Shown: positions 35,980 through 44,590 of the stretch, piece after piece
How positions within the stretch are numbered: the first letter of the stretch is position 1
Layout: every line of letters begins with the position of its first letter
Assembly (NCBI GenBank): GCA_902806095.1
Contig: CADCVF010000024.1
Span: 62,001-126,000 of the forward strand
From: an uncultured Rubrobacteraceae bacterium
GTDB lineage: Bacteria > Actinomycetota > Rubrobacteria > Rubrobacterales > Rubrobacteraceae
Direction of reading: 5' to 3'
DNA length: 64,000 nt
Translations under genes and position numbers: made by a program
The notes under the pieces: generated by a model
What the model was told of the DNA's origin: nothing
What the model saw: the letters and a program-made list of their open reading frames with translations, nothing else
The model's database searches: none

Positions 35980-37446
35980 TCAGGCGAACGACCCCGGTCC
36001 CTGGGTCACCATCTGGTAGACGAGTACCAGCGAGAAGCTGACGAAGAATATGGCGATCAGGATCATCACCGGCAGCCGCCAGCCCTTGAGCTTGGCGAAA
36101 TCGGGCAGGGCCCGGCGGTTGAGCAGGATGAGCAGCACCGAGTAGAAGGCCATGACGAATCCGCCCCCCGTCGAGGAGAGGACCAAGAGCACGACCGGCT
36201 CGATTTGCGCCAATACGATTAGCCCACCACCGATTATCAGGAGCCACGCGACCGTGACGTAGATCTTGCTCTCGCTCCAGAACTCGCTCTCCTTCAGGAA
36301 GGTCACCTTGAGCGTGTCGGCGGTCAGCCGGGAGGTGTAGTCCACAACGCCAATGTTGGTGGAGAAGAGCATCAGGAAGCCGGCGATGAGGAAGAACGTC
36401 GAGAACCAGGGCGCTATGGCATTGCCGAGTGCGTCGGCCTCCTCTTGGATGAATATCAGATCCGTCCCGATGTTCGGCCTTACGCCTATGGTCGAGAAGA
36501 CCAGGACCGAGAGGGCGACGAGCAAGAGCGCGCCGATGCCCCAGAAGGTGATGAGCTGCTCCTGGTTGGCGATCTTCCACCACTGCTTCCAGCGGCGCTC
36601 GTTCTCCTCGGTCGACGGCGGCATGTACCCCAGCCCCGGTGCGGCCTCCTCTTCACCGGTGATCGGGGAGACGATGTTGGGGATATGTATCCCCATGCCC
36701 ATCCCCTTGTCCCTGACGTAATTACTCTGGACCAGGTTGTTGGCGCCGCCCGCGCCCGCGAAGGCTATCGCCCCCAGGAAGGTCGCCGCGCCGATCGTGC
36801 TGATGTAGCCGGGCAGGTTGGCGGCTCCCTGGGGCGCCTCGGTGACGACCCCGGCCCAGGCCCCCCCGTCGGTCGCTATGACTATCGCCACCACGATGAA
36901 GACTAGTACGATGGCGATCGCCCCGGCCTGGACCTTCTCGAGGGTCTGGTAGACGACCGGCGAGAGGGTTATCGCTAGTCCTATGGAGATAAGGAATATG
37001 ATGGTGATTATGGGGCTGACCGCGTCGCTGAGGCCGAAGATGAACGTGAACACCTTGGCCCCGCTGGTGGCCCAACCGGGGAAGGCGTTGGGCAGTATGG
37101 CCCCAAGGGCGAAGATTAGGCCCCATCCCACCCACAAACGGCTGAAACCCGTTACGGCGGTCTCGCCGGTGACCAGGGTGTAGCGTTCGATCTCCATGTT
37201 GAGGATGTACTGCATCGTGATCCCGAGCACCGAGAGCCACACGATCCCTATCCCCACCAGCGTGGTGAGGTAGGGCCAGATGATGAGCTCGCCGGAGCCT
37301 AGCGCGGTGGCGGTAATGATCACGCTGGCGCCCGCGTACTTGCGCAGCCCCTGAGGCTCCGGCAGATCCCGGTACTCTACCTGTGGTAGATATTTACTCG
37401 GTAGTTCGGTGGCGAGCTCGCCCCTTGACTCCGTTGCTTCAGCCAT
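35980..37446 (-). CDS. Nramp-fold transporter lacking the canonical metal-binding motifs
   Basis: 488 residues from the ATG at 37446, which has AAGGAGG upstream. About 11 helices. In Nramp metal transporters helix 1 carries DPGN and helix 6 carries MPH, together coordinating Mn2+ or Fe2+. Here the corresponding places read ATALGSGEL (about 45-53) and GAGGANNLVQ (231-240), so the Asp, the Met and the His are absent. A loop of about 45 residues after helix 6 (with TEENERRWKQWWK) is also unusual. It diverges from the four-carbon-acid operon, so it may import that pathway's carboxylate; this is inference. Confidence 0.75.
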   Translation of the reverse strand: MAEATESRGELATELPSKYLPQVEYRDLPEPQGLRKYAGASVIITATALGSGELIIWPYLTTLVGIGIVWLSVLGITMQYILNMEIERYTLVTGETAVTGFSRLWVGWGLIFALGAILPNAFPGWATSGAKVFTFIFGLSDAVSPIITIIFLISIGLAITLSPVVYQTLEKVQAGAIAIVLVFIVVAIVIATDGGAWAGVVTEAPQGAANLPGYISTIGAATFLGAIAFAGAGGANNLVQSNYVRDKGMGMGIHIPNIVSPITGEEEAAPGLGYMPPSTEENERRWKQWWKIANQEQLITFWGIGALLLVALSVLVFSTIGVRPNIGTDLIFIQEEADALGNAIAPWFSTFFLIAGFLMLFSTNIGVVDYTSRLTADTLKVTFLKESEFWSESKIYVTVAWLLIIGGGLIVLAQIEPVVLLVLSSTGGGFVMAFYSVLLILLNRRALPDFAKLKGWRLPVMILIAIFFVSFSLVLVYQMVTQGPGSFA

Positions 37447-37480
37447 GCGCCTCCTCCTTGTCTCCCTAACCTTGCGTGGC

Positions 37481-37509
37481 ATGTTATTGGAATCGTTACA
37501 GCGTGTCAA
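37481..37509 (-). promoter_or_regulatory. Sigma-70-type promoter of the Nramp-like gene
   Basis: On the minus strand TTGACA (37504-37509) and TAACAT (37481-37486) are spaced by 17 bases. The -35 is a perfect consensus. The start would give a leader of under 40 bases to the ATG at 37446. The divergent SDR operon begins at 37664, so both are controlled from this 217-bp gap. Confidence 0.75.
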
Positions 37510-37663
37510 TAGGCATCACCAAGGTGTCTTCACCCCTTCCACCTGCACGTCGCGCGGGTTTGACGGGCCGAGCATCACGGTGATAGGTTGTGGACTAAAT
37601 GCGCAGCTTGCGTCAAAGTGCACAGACGTCTTGCCGCGTGGCATCGGCAGGGATGGAGGTAGT

Positions 37664-38440
37664 GTGACGGAGAGGGCAGCGCGGGAACTCGGCAGGTTGC
37701 GTGGGAAATCCGCGGTCGTCACAGGGGCTGCGAAGGGTATCGGAAGGGCGACCGCCGAGCTCTTCGCCAGGGAGGAGGCGCGCCTCGTCATCACCGACGT
37801 GGACGAAGACGGTCTCTCGCGGCTGCGGGAGCGGCTGGCCAGCTCCGGTGCCGAGGTCGAGTCTGTCGTCGGAGACGTCTCGGTCGTGGAGGACGCGCGA
37901 CGCATGATAAGCGTGGCCGTCGAAGGCTTCGGGCGCATAGACGTGCTCGTTGCCAACGCTGGCATAATCCCGCTGAATACCATCGTGGAGGCGACGCCAG
38001 AGGACTGGGACCACGTGATGGCCGTGGACGGGCGGGGGATGTTCCTCACCTGCAAGTTCGCTGTCGAGGCCATGCTGGGTCAGGCGGAGCCGGGAGGTTC
38101 CATAGTCTGTCTGTCCTCGATCTCGGGTCTCGCCGGGCAGGCCAAACAGTCCACGTACGGGCCAGCAAAGTTCGTCGCGTCAGGGATCACCAAGCACCTC
38201 GCGGTCGAGTGGGCCGCAAGTGGCATCCGCGTCAACGCCGTCGCGCCAGGCACGATAGCGACAGAGGCCGTCGTGGAACTGCCCGAAGAGTACATAGCCC
38301 CGATGCGAGAGGCACACCCCGTAGGCAGGCTCGGCGAACCGGCCGAGGTGGCAAACGCCATCCTCTTCCTCGCCTCGGAGGAAGCCTCCTTCGTCACAGG
38401 CGCGATCCTCTCTGTGGACGGCGGATATATGGCGCAATGA
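37664..38440 (+). CDS. Short-chain dehydrogenase/reductase (SDR, classical)
   Basis: 258 residues from the GTG at 37664, preceded by GGATGGAGG; the frame extends further upstream without coding character. TGAAKGIGRATAELF is the NAD(P) glycine motif, VANAGIIP the NAG motif, and SSISG with STYGPAKF supplies the catalytic Ser, Tyr and Lys. An Asp at the end of the second strand (VITDVDED) predicts NAD preference. First gene of the operon that continues with the DUF1537 kinase, so it probably oxidises a hydroxyl of the sugar acid or a downstream product. Confidence 0.92.
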   Translation: MTERAARELGRLRGKSAVVTGAAKGIGRATAELFAREEARLVITDVDEDGLSRLRERLASSGAEVESVVGDVSVVEDARRMISVAVEGFGRIDVLVANAGIIPLNTIVEATPEDWDHVMAVDGRGMFLTCKFAVEAMLGQAEPGGSIVCLSSISGLAGQAKQSTYGPAKFVASGITKHLAVEWAASGIRVNAVAPGTIATEAVVELPEEYIAPMREAHPVGRLGEPAEVANAILFLASEEASFVTGAILSVDGGYMAQ

Positions 38441-38442
38441 AA

Positions 38443-38658
38443 GCATTTCAGCACGCTACGCCTTCGGGCTCCGCTTGTCAGCACGTCGCCGGGCTTCGCC
38501 AGGCGACTTGTCAGCATTTCAGCCAGTCAGCTAAGTGTAGTGTGGTGAGACGTTCGTGCACCTGAGAGGATGCCAGAGAAGCACCTACTCAGTGAGAGTC
38601 CTTTCAGGTCGTGAGACCTGACAAGCGGAGGCGAAGCCGGAGCGTGCTGTATTGCTGA
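38443..38658. repeat. Dispersed repeat locus A: inverted TCAGCAYTTCAGC copies around a unique payload
   Basis: Forward copies: GCATTTCAGCACGC at 38443, a CTTCGGGCTCCGC spacer, TTGTCAGCAC at 38475, then TTGTCAGCATTTCAGCC at 38509. The inverted copy, ACAAGCGGAGGCG...GGAGCGTGCTG, runs 38620-38658. About 90 bp of payload between them holds a CAGGTC-GTGA-GACCTG hairpin. The inverted copy supplies the GGAG and the TTG start codon of the kinase gene at 38652. Confidence 0.8.
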
Positions 38659-39836
38659 TAGCTATAATCGCCGATGACCTGACCGGTGCGGCGGACACGG
38701 GCGTCCAGTTCGTACACGCCGGTTACAGGACCGCTGTGTTCTTTCGTGATTCCGAGGTTCTTGATGATAACCTCGACGCGGTGTCTTTCGACACCGACTC
38801 CCGCGCCATGCCCGCTGGCTTCGCCGCGAAGCGTGTTCTCGAGGCGGCGCGCGCGGCCAGTGAGGCGCGTATCGTCTACAAGAAGTTGGACTCCACCTTG
38901 CGGGGGAACGTCGCCGCAGAGCTCGCCGCAGCGCTGGGTGGTGCGAGGCGAGATCGTGCCGTCGTCGCGCCTGCGTTTCCGGCCGCCGGGCGTACGACCG
39001 TCGGCGGTGTTCAGCAAGTCCACGGCGTCCCCGTCGATGAGACCGAGATGGCGAATGACCCCGACACCCCCGTTCGGGTGGCCCACCTCCCTGGCCTGCT
39101 CGCTGAGGCGTTCTCCTCGGTCGGCGTGTTGGGCGTTGATGACCTCGCTGACCCAGAGATAGTGCACCGATCTCTGGAGGAGAACGAATGCGTCGTCGCC
39201 GATGCGGACCGCGACGCCGACCTCGAGGCGTTGGTACGGGCCGTGCCAGACCCAGCGCGGGTACTCTGGGCCGGCTCTGCCGGACTCGCGAACGCGCTCG
39301 GGAGCGTCTACTCTGCGCCCCGCGCAGGAGCCGCGGGCGTGCAAAGAGTCCAGGTCCGTCCTGTACTCGTAGTCGTCGGGAGTTTGAGTGGCGTTGCGCG
39401 GGAGCAGGTGCGGGGGCTGGTCGGTGAGTACGGGGAGGTAGACGTCCCTCTCCAGGCAGGCGTGTCGGAAAGGACTGTAGCTGCGGTGCGTGAGGCGCTC
39501 GCGGGGAGGGCGTGCGCCGTCGTCCGCTCGCCCGAGGAGAGAAGCGCTTCCGGCGAATCGGTACTCGGGCCGCTGGCCGAGGTGGCCGCGCTTCTCTCGG
39601 AGAGAGGGTGCTTCGAGGGGCTGGTCTTGACCGGGGGGGCGACGGCGGTCGCGGTGGCGCGGCGGCTCGGGGCCGCTGGGATCAGGCTCGAAGGAGAAGT
39701 GGAGACGGGGGTCCCGATGGGCACCCTGGTGGGGCCCAGGCCTTACCCTGTGGTTACCAAGGCCGGAGGTTTCGGCGGACCGGGTACACTCGTAGGGGCC
39801 GTAGAGGCGCTCAGCGGGGAGGAGAAGAACTCATGA
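38652..39836 (+). CDS. Four-carbon acid sugar kinase family protein (DUF1537)
   Basis: 394 residues. The N-terminal IAIIADDLTGAADTGVQF is the sugar-binding signature; the C-terminal VLTGGATAVAVARRLG and VTKAGGFGGPGTLV form the nucleotide-binding domain. Characterised members (DtnK, LtnK, DenK-type enzymes) phosphorylate D-threonate, L-threonate, D-erythronate or 3-oxo derivatives at O4. The product would be the substrate of PdxA2, encoded next with an ATGA overlap. The only start that fits is the TTG at 38652, with GGAG nine bases upstream, both inside a dispersed repeat. Which acid is used cannot be read from sequence. Confidence 0.9.
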   Translation: MLIAIIADDLTGAADTGVQFVHAGYRTAVFFRDSEVLDDNLDAVSFDTDSRAMPAGFAAKRVLEAARAASEARIVYKKLDSTLRGNVAAELAAALGGARRDRAVVAPAFPAAGRTTVGGVQQVHGVPVDETEMANDPDTPVRVAHLPGLLAEAFSSVGVLGVDDLADPEIVHRSLEENECVVADADRDADLEALVRAVPDPARVLWAGSAGLANALGSVYSAPRAGAAGVQRVQVRPVLVVVGSLSGVAREQVRGLVGEYGEVDVPLQAGVSERTVAAVREALAGRACAVVRSPEERSASGESVLGPLAEVAALLSERGCFEGLVLTGGATAVAVARRLGAAGIRLEGEVETGVPMGTLVGPRPYPVVTKAGGFGGPGTLVGAVEALSGEEKNS

Positions 39837-40843
39837 CACCGCCCCTCATAGCCGTGACGATGGGGGACCCGGCCGGAATCGGGCCGGAGATCATAGTCAG
39901 GACCTTCGACGAAGTGGGCTTCGGGAAACACAACCGGGCCATCGTGGTGGGCGACGCGGGGATTCTGGAGCGCGCCGCGCGCCTGCTCGACCTGCCCCTG
40001 CGCGCACACGTCGTCGCAGAACCCGAGGACGCGAAGTTCGAGCCTGGCACGATAGATGTGATCTCCGAGACCGAACTGCCTGAAAATCTACCTTTCGGCG
40101 AGCTCGACGCGAGGGCTGGCGATGCCGCCTTCCGCTACGTCGAGCGGGCGACGGGACTGGCGGGCGCGGGGCGCGTAGGGGCGATAGCGACAGCGCCGCT
40201 CAACAAGGAGGCCATGCACCTGGCAGGTCACGAGTATCCCGGGCACACCGAGATCCTGGCCGAACTCACGGGCACGAAAGACTACGCGATGATGCTCGTC
40301 ACAGACGAGCTGAAGGTGATCCACGTCTCGACCCACGTCTCTCTCAAGGAGGCCATAGAGCGGACCAGGCCCGAGCGGGAGCTGGCCGTCATACGTCTCG
40401 CCCACGAGTCGTTGAAAAAGCTAGGCGTTGAAAGTCCGAGGGTGGCCGTCGCTGGCCTGAACCCCCACGCCGGGGAGAACGGGCTCTTCGGCACCGAGGA
40501 CGCAGAGCGAATAGCGCCGGCGGTCGCTGCTGCTGTGGAGGAGGGCATCGACGCGACGGGACCGCACCCGCCCGACACCGTGATGATGCGGGCCAGGACG
40601 GGCGCGTTCGACATCGTCGTCGTGCAGTACCACGACCAGGGGCATATTCCCATAAAACTGATGGGCTTCGATACCGGGGTAAACGTGACGGTGGGTCTGC
40701 CGTTCTTCAGGACGAGCGTGGATCATGGCACAGCCTTCGACATAGCCGGTACAGGGGAAGCCGATCCTTCGAGCCTGCGCGCCGCCCTCGGTCTCGCCCG
40801 CAGGCTGGCCGGGGTCGAGGAGCGGGCGGAAGAGAGGAGTTAG
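39833..40843 (+). CDS. pdxA2: PdxA2-type 4-phospho-sugar-acid dehydrogenase (4-hydroxythreonine-4-phosphate dehydrogenase family)
   Basis: 336 residues, ATG in an ATGA overlap with the kinase gene and GGGGAGGAG upstream. IAVTMGDPAGIGPEI is the family start; HEYPGHTEILAELTG, VSTHVSLKEAIE and a late QYHDQGHIPIK carry the His and Asp ligands of the divalent metal. PdxA proper makes pyridoxal phosphate precursor; the PdxA2 branch next to DUF1537 kinases oxidatively decarboxylates 4-phospho-threonate or -erythronate to dihydroxyacetone phosphate. The neighbourhood supports the second role; absence of other vitamin B6 genes agrees. Confidence 0.9.
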   Translation: MTPPLIAVTMGDPAGIGPEIIVRTFDEVGFGKHNRAIVVGDAGILERAARLLDLPLRAHVVAEPEDAKFEPGTIDVISETELPENLPFGELDARAGDAAFRYVERATGLAGAGRVGAIATAPLNKEAMHLAGHEYPGHTEILAELTGTKDYAMMLVTDELKVIHVSTHVSLKEAIERTRPERELAVIRLAHESLKKLGVESPRVAVAGLNPHAGENGLFGTEDAERIAPAVAAAVEEGIDATGPHPPDTVMMRARTGAFDIVVVQYHDQGHIPIKLMGFDTGVNVTVGLPFFRTSVDHGTAFDIAGTGEADPSSLRAALGLARRLAGVEERAEERS

Positions 40844-40845
40844 AA

Positions 40846-42096
40846 GTGGAGTTCCCGAAGGTGGTCAAGGTCAGGCAGAAGTTCCCAAGGCCGCGCGTCG
40901 AAAATGTCGAGGCGGTGCTGCGGGAGCAGTTGGGCCGCGAAGAGATAGCTTCGGCTATCAGGCCGGGTATGAGCGTGGCGCTCACCGCCGGTAGCCGCGG
41001 CATCGCGCAGATAGATGGGATCCTGCACTCTCTCGTCGAGATCCTGAAGGAGATGGAGGCTGAACCCTTTATCGTGCCTTCGATGGGGAGCCATGGTGGG
41101 GCTACGGCCGAGGGGCAGGTCGAGATCCTCGCATCTTTAGGTATCACCGAAGAGTTGTGTGGAGCGCCGATACGCTCTTCGATGGAGGTAGTAGAGCTCG
41201 GAGAGACGGAGCGCGGGGTGCCCGTGTATATGGACAGAATAGCCTCTGAGTCCGACGGCATCGTGCTCGTCAACAGGATCAAAGCCCACACGGACTTCCG
41301 CTCTACGATAGAGAGCGGCCTCATGAAGATGGCCTCCATCGGTCTTGGAAAGCACGAGCAGGCGCTCGCGCTGCACGGCTACGGCGTAGAGGGCATCCGC
41401 GATTTCATGGTCGAGGTCGGTGACGAGGTGCTCGAGTCTGGCCACATCCTCTTCGGCGTTGCGACCGTCGAGAATGCCTACGACGAGCCTGCCATTATCG
41501 AGGCGATACCGGCGGCCGAGATCCACGAGCGCGAGGCCGAGCTGCTCGCCGAGTACATGCGGATGATGCCCGATCTCCCCGTCTCAGATATTGATATGCT
41601 CTACGTCGACGCCCTGGGCAAGAACTACTCGGGGACGGGGATGGACACGAACGTGATCGGACGCTTCCGCATCCTCGGCGTCGATGAGCCTGAGACGCCC
41701 GCCGTCAAATATCTGATCGTCGGGGACATCAGCAAGGAGTCGCACGGCAACGCCCTCGGGGTCGGCCTCGCCGACCTGACGACGCAGCGTCTGGCCGACC
41801 AGATCGAACGCAAAGCCATGAACGCCAACGTCGTCACGAGCACGTTTATCGAGCGGGCCAAGGTGCCAATGGTCCTCGCAAGCGACGAGGAGGCGCTCCA
41901 GACCGCCGTCCGCTGCAACTGGGGTGTCCCACCCGAAGAGACGCGGTTCGTCCGCATCCCCAACACGTTGCACCTGGAGTACCTATACGTCTCCGAGAAC
42001 CTCCTCGACGAAGTGCTCCGCAACGGCGAAACCGAGGTGGTCGGCGACCCTGAAGAGGTGAGCTTCGATGCCGATGGGTATTTCGAAGGGTTTTGA
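40846..42096 (+). CDS. LarA-family (DUF2088) nickel-pincer hydroxyacid epimerase homologue, paralogue 2
   Basis: 416 residues, GTG start 2 bp after pdxA2 behind AGAGGAG. The LarA-type residues are kept: His83 in MGSHGGA, His148 in IKAHTDF, Lys161 in SGLMKMAS and His177 in LALHGYG; spacing His-His 65 and Lys-His 16 matches LarA (66 and 16). LarA homologues include racemases and C2 epimerases of short and sugar acids, gluconate 2-epimerase among them. In this operon an epimerase acting at C2 of a four-carbon acid, such as D-erythronate to D-threonate, would feed the kinase. Clearly related to the protein at 7164. Confidence 0.82.
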   Translation: MEFPKVVKVRQKFPRPRVENVEAVLREQLGREEIASAIRPGMSVALTAGSRGIAQIDGILHSLVEILKEMEAEPFIVPSMGSHGGATAEGQVEILASLGITEELCGAPIRSSMEVVELGETERGVPVYMDRIASESDGIVLVNRIKAHTDFRSTIESGLMKMASIGLGKHEQALALHGYGVEGIRDFMVEVGDEVLESGHILFGVATVENAYDEPAIIEAIPAAEIHEREAELLAEYMRMMPDLPVSDIDMLYVDALGKNYSGTGMDTNVIGRFRILGVDEPETPAVKYLIVGDISKESHGNALGVGLADLTTQRLADQIERKAMNANVVTSTFIERAKVPMVLASDEEALQTAVRCNWGVPPEETRFVRIPNTLHLEYLYVSENLLDEVLRNGETEVVGDPEEVSFDADGYFEGF

Positions 42097-42106
42097 GGGA
42101 GGAGCC

Positions 42107-42910
42107 TTGGACTTCGCATCGCTGGCGGGAGCGAGGATCATGGATCTCTCACTGACCGTATCGGAGCGGTTGCCTGGTACGTGGCCAGGGCACATGACCT
42201 ACGCGCACCACAACTGGAACTGGTTCGCCGAGGTCGAGGGCCCGACGGGCAAGACCAGGAGCGCCGCCCCCTACCAGACCAACTTCCTCGTCATGGACGA
42301 GCATTGCGGCACCCACTTCGACGCCCCGACCCACTTCGTCCCGCCTCCCGACTCGGGCCTGAATCTCGCAGGACCCCTCGGGGATCAGACAGGGGACAGA
42401 GTGCCCCTCGAAGACTTGATGGGACCTGCGGCGGTGATCGACGTCAGGATCCTGGCTGAAGAAGGCGAGCCTGGGGTCAGCCCCTTAATAACCGCCGGGC
42501 ACGTAGAGGATTGGGAGAGAGAAAACGGATCGCTCCGGGCTGGCGAGGTCGTGCTCTTTTTGACAGGCTGGGACCGCTACTACGTCGAGGGCAAGGAGGG
42601 CGAGAGTTACATGCACGGCTCGCTTGTCACGGGTGAGGCTCCAGGCTGGCCCGCCCCTGCTCCGGAGACTGCCATCTATCTGCACGAACGTGGCGTAAAG
42701 ACCATAGGCATCGACGCTCCCAGTATCGGTAGCGCCCACGACGCCATCCCTGTTCACCAGGAGGGGCTGAGCCGTGGGATGCGCTACGTGGAGATCCTGA
42801 CCAACCTTGGCGAGTTGCCGGTGCGTGGCGCCTACTTCATCTTCATGCCGGTCAAGATCGCCGAATCCTCCGGCGGACCAGGTCGGGCCATGGCACTGCT
42901 ACCGGAGTAG
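42107..42910 (+). CDS. Cyclase-family protein (kynurenine formamidase-like metal hydrolase)
   Basis: 267 residues from the TTG at 42107, which lies just after GGGAGGAG; an ATG at 42068 would overlap the previous gene and one at 42140 is also possible. The motif DEHCGTHFDAPTHF is the metal-binding HxGTHxDxPxH signature, and the early IMDLSLTVSERLPGTWPGH segment is typical. Known members hydrolyse N-formylkynurenine, isatin or similar ring or amide substrates, and some act on lactones. As the last gene of the operon it could open a lactone such as erythronolactone or threonolactone; that is inference. Confidence 0.87.
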   Translation: MDFASLAGARIMDLSLTVSERLPGTWPGHMTYAHHNWNWFAEVEGPTGKTRSAAPYQTNFLVMDEHCGTHFDAPTHFVPPPDSGLNLAGPLGDQTGDRVPLEDLMGPAAVIDVRILAEEGEPGVSPLITAGHVEDWERENGSLRAGEVVLFLTGWDRYYVEGKEGESYMHGSLVTGEAPGWPAPAPETAIYLHERGVKTIGIDAPSIGSAHDAIPVHQEGLSRGMRYVEILTNLGELPVRGAYFIFMPVKIAESSGGPGRAMALLPE

Positions 42911-42986
42911 AGTGATACCGAGTCCGTTCGACGGGTCTGCATTCGGGCTCTGCGGGCGAGCACACGTGGGAGAACCTGCCACACAA

Positions 42987-43012
42987 GTCATTCCTGCGAA
43001 AGTGGGAATCCA
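42987..43012. repeat. Short palindromic intergenic repeat, copy 2
   Basis: ATTCCTGC (42990-42997) and GTGGGAAT (43002-43009) pair around GAAA, with two G-T wobbles, followed by CCAG. It is the same element as at 7072-7099, slightly decayed. It lies about 80 bp after the cyclase stop and may end or stabilise the operon transcript. The rest of the 42911-43141 gap shows no gene. Confidence 0.75.
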
Positions 43013-43141
43013 GTAACAGTATCCCGTGGGCGACAGTGTTGCTAACGGAGTAGAAAGCCACCTGAATGTGGGAGAGGTGTTCATGCACGCCCTCCTTTGT
43101 ATGGTAGCGTGTCGGCAGGCAAACGATAGGTTAGTAGAGGT

Positions 43142-44380
43142 GTGAAGGTGCAACTATTCGAGAAGCTGATCGAGTACCCCGAAGCCGAGCGACTAGTGTT
43201 CGAGAGTACGCCCAGGCTTCCCGTCGAGGAGACGCCTCTAGGGGAAGCTCTGGGGCTCGCGCTCGCGCAGGACCTCGCGGCCACCACCGACTCGCCGCCT
43301 TTCGATAACTCGGCGGTGGACGGGTACGCGCTGCGGAGCGAAGACGCCGAGGCCGGACGTGTGTTCGGCGTGGTCGACGAGGCGCCAGCGGGACGCCCGG
43401 CGAAGAGAAGCGTCGGAGAAGGCGAGGCCATCAAGATCTTCACCGGCGGCGTCATCCCTGACGGGGCCGACGCCGTGGTGATGGTCGAGAATACCTCGGG
43501 CTGGGGAGAGGAGTTCGAACTGAAGAAGGTCCCCTCTCCCGGCGACAACATCCGCGCGGCGGGTGAGGATACGCGCAATGGAGACGTCATCCTGGCCGCA
43601 GGAACCGAGGTCGGTGCGCCCGAGATTGCCCTCGCCGCGACTCAGGGCTACGGTTCGCTCCCTGTCTACCGCAGGCCGCAGGTGGTCGTGTTATCGACGG
43701 GAACCGAGCTCGTCGAGCCGGGGACGCGGGATCTCGATCCGGGTGAGATCTTCGACTCCAACTCCTACGCCATCGTCGCAGCGGCCCTCGAGGCCGGCAC
43801 AGACGCCCGCCGCCTCTACGCCGCCTCGGACGACGCGGACACCCTGCGCGCGGCCATAGAGGAGGCGCTGGAGACGGCCGACGTCGTCGTGACGAGTGGC
43901 GGGGTCTCGGTGGGGGAGAAGGATCTCGTCAAGAGCACGATGCTCGACCTTGGGGTGGAGCAGGTCTTCTGGGGCGTAAAGTTCAAGCCAGGCAAGCCCT
44001 TGTTCTACGGTACGCGAGGCGAGACCCGCCTCTTCGGCCTTCCAGGCAACCCCGTCTCCGCGGTGGTCTGCTTCGACCTCTTCGTAAGGCCGGCCTTGAT
44101 GGGTATGATGGGCCGCGAGGACAGGAGGAGACCGCGCGTCCCTGTCTACTTCGAGAGGGACGTCGTCAACAAGTTTGGCAGGCTGCACGCCATGCGCGTC
44201 AGCATAAAGCGGACGGAGAAAGGCTGGCTGGCCGAATCCGTCGGGGCCCAGGGCTCGGGCCTCGTCAGCTCGCTAACAAGAGCCGACGCCCTCGCCCTCG
44301 TCGGTCCTGCCTCCGATGGCATCCCCGCAGGAGAGCCTATCGAGGCAATTGTTTTGCGACAGGAGAAGCTTCTGAGCTAG
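43142..44380 (+). CDS. moeA: Molybdopterin molybdenumtransferase MoeA
   Basis: 412 residues. DSPPFDNSAVDGYALRSED, FTGGVIPDGADAVVMVEN, STGTELVEPG and VVTSGGVSVGEKDLVKS are in canonical MoeA order, followed by FGLPGNPVSAVV and the C-terminal beta domain. MoeA inserts molybdate into adenylated molybdopterin in the last step of molybdenum-cofactor synthesis. The GTG start has a weak AGAGG upstream. It stands alone: no other moa/moe gene or molybdoenzyme is in the window. A gap of about 230 bp separates it from the sugar-acid operon. Confidence 0.95.
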   Translation: MKVQLFEKLIEYPEAERLVFESTPRLPVEETPLGEALGLALAQDLAATTDSPPFDNSAVDGYALRSEDAEAGRVFGVVDEAPAGRPAKRSVGEGEAIKIFTGGVIPDGADAVVMVENTSGWGEEFELKKVPSPGDNIRAAGEDTRNGDVILAAGTEVGAPEIALAATQGYGSLPVYRRPQVVVLSTGTELVEPGTRDLDPGEIFDSNSYAIVAAALEAGTDARRLYAASDDADTLRAAIEEALETADVVVTSGGVSVGEKDLVKSTMLDLGVEQVFWGVKFKPGKPLFYGTRGETRLFGLPGNPVSAVVCFDLFVRPALMGMMGREDRRRPRVPVYFERDVVNKFGRLHAMRVSIKRTEKGWLAESVGAQGSGLVSSLTRADALALVGPASDGIPAGEPIEAIVLRQEKLLS

Positions 44381-44577
44381 TCAGCATTTCAGCCACTCAG
44401 CACGCGCCCTGCGGGCGCTTGTCAGCACTTCAGCCAGTCATCCCGTAGCCTCGCCAACAGCGTAGAACCCGACTGCTGTTGGTAGCGATTCGTCGTGCGC
44501 GGCAGGGCAGGGTCCGGAACGGCAGAAGCTGAATTGCTGACAAGCGGAGGGGTCAGCCGGAGCGTGCTGAAGTGCTA
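44379..44577. repeat. Dispersed repeat locus B: inverted copies around a unique payload
   Basis: Forward part 44379-44439, beginning on the moeA stop codon: AGTCAGCATTTCAGCCACTC, a GC-rich spacer, then TTGTCAGCACTTCAGCC. Inverted part 44526-44577 (AAGCTGAATTGCTGACAAGC, then GGAGCGTGCTGAAGTGC). The 86-bp payload contains CCAACAGC/GCTGTTGG (44453-44460 and 44475-44482), a perfect 8-bp stem. Same architecture as loci A and D with a different payload. Confidence 0.8.
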
Positions 44578-44590
44578 AAATTACCTTCCG

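Noticed and set aside
43142-44380. moeA as part of the sugar-acid operon
   Set aside because: A gap of about 230 bp with a palindromic repeat separates it, and molybdenum cofactor has no role in the proposed steps.
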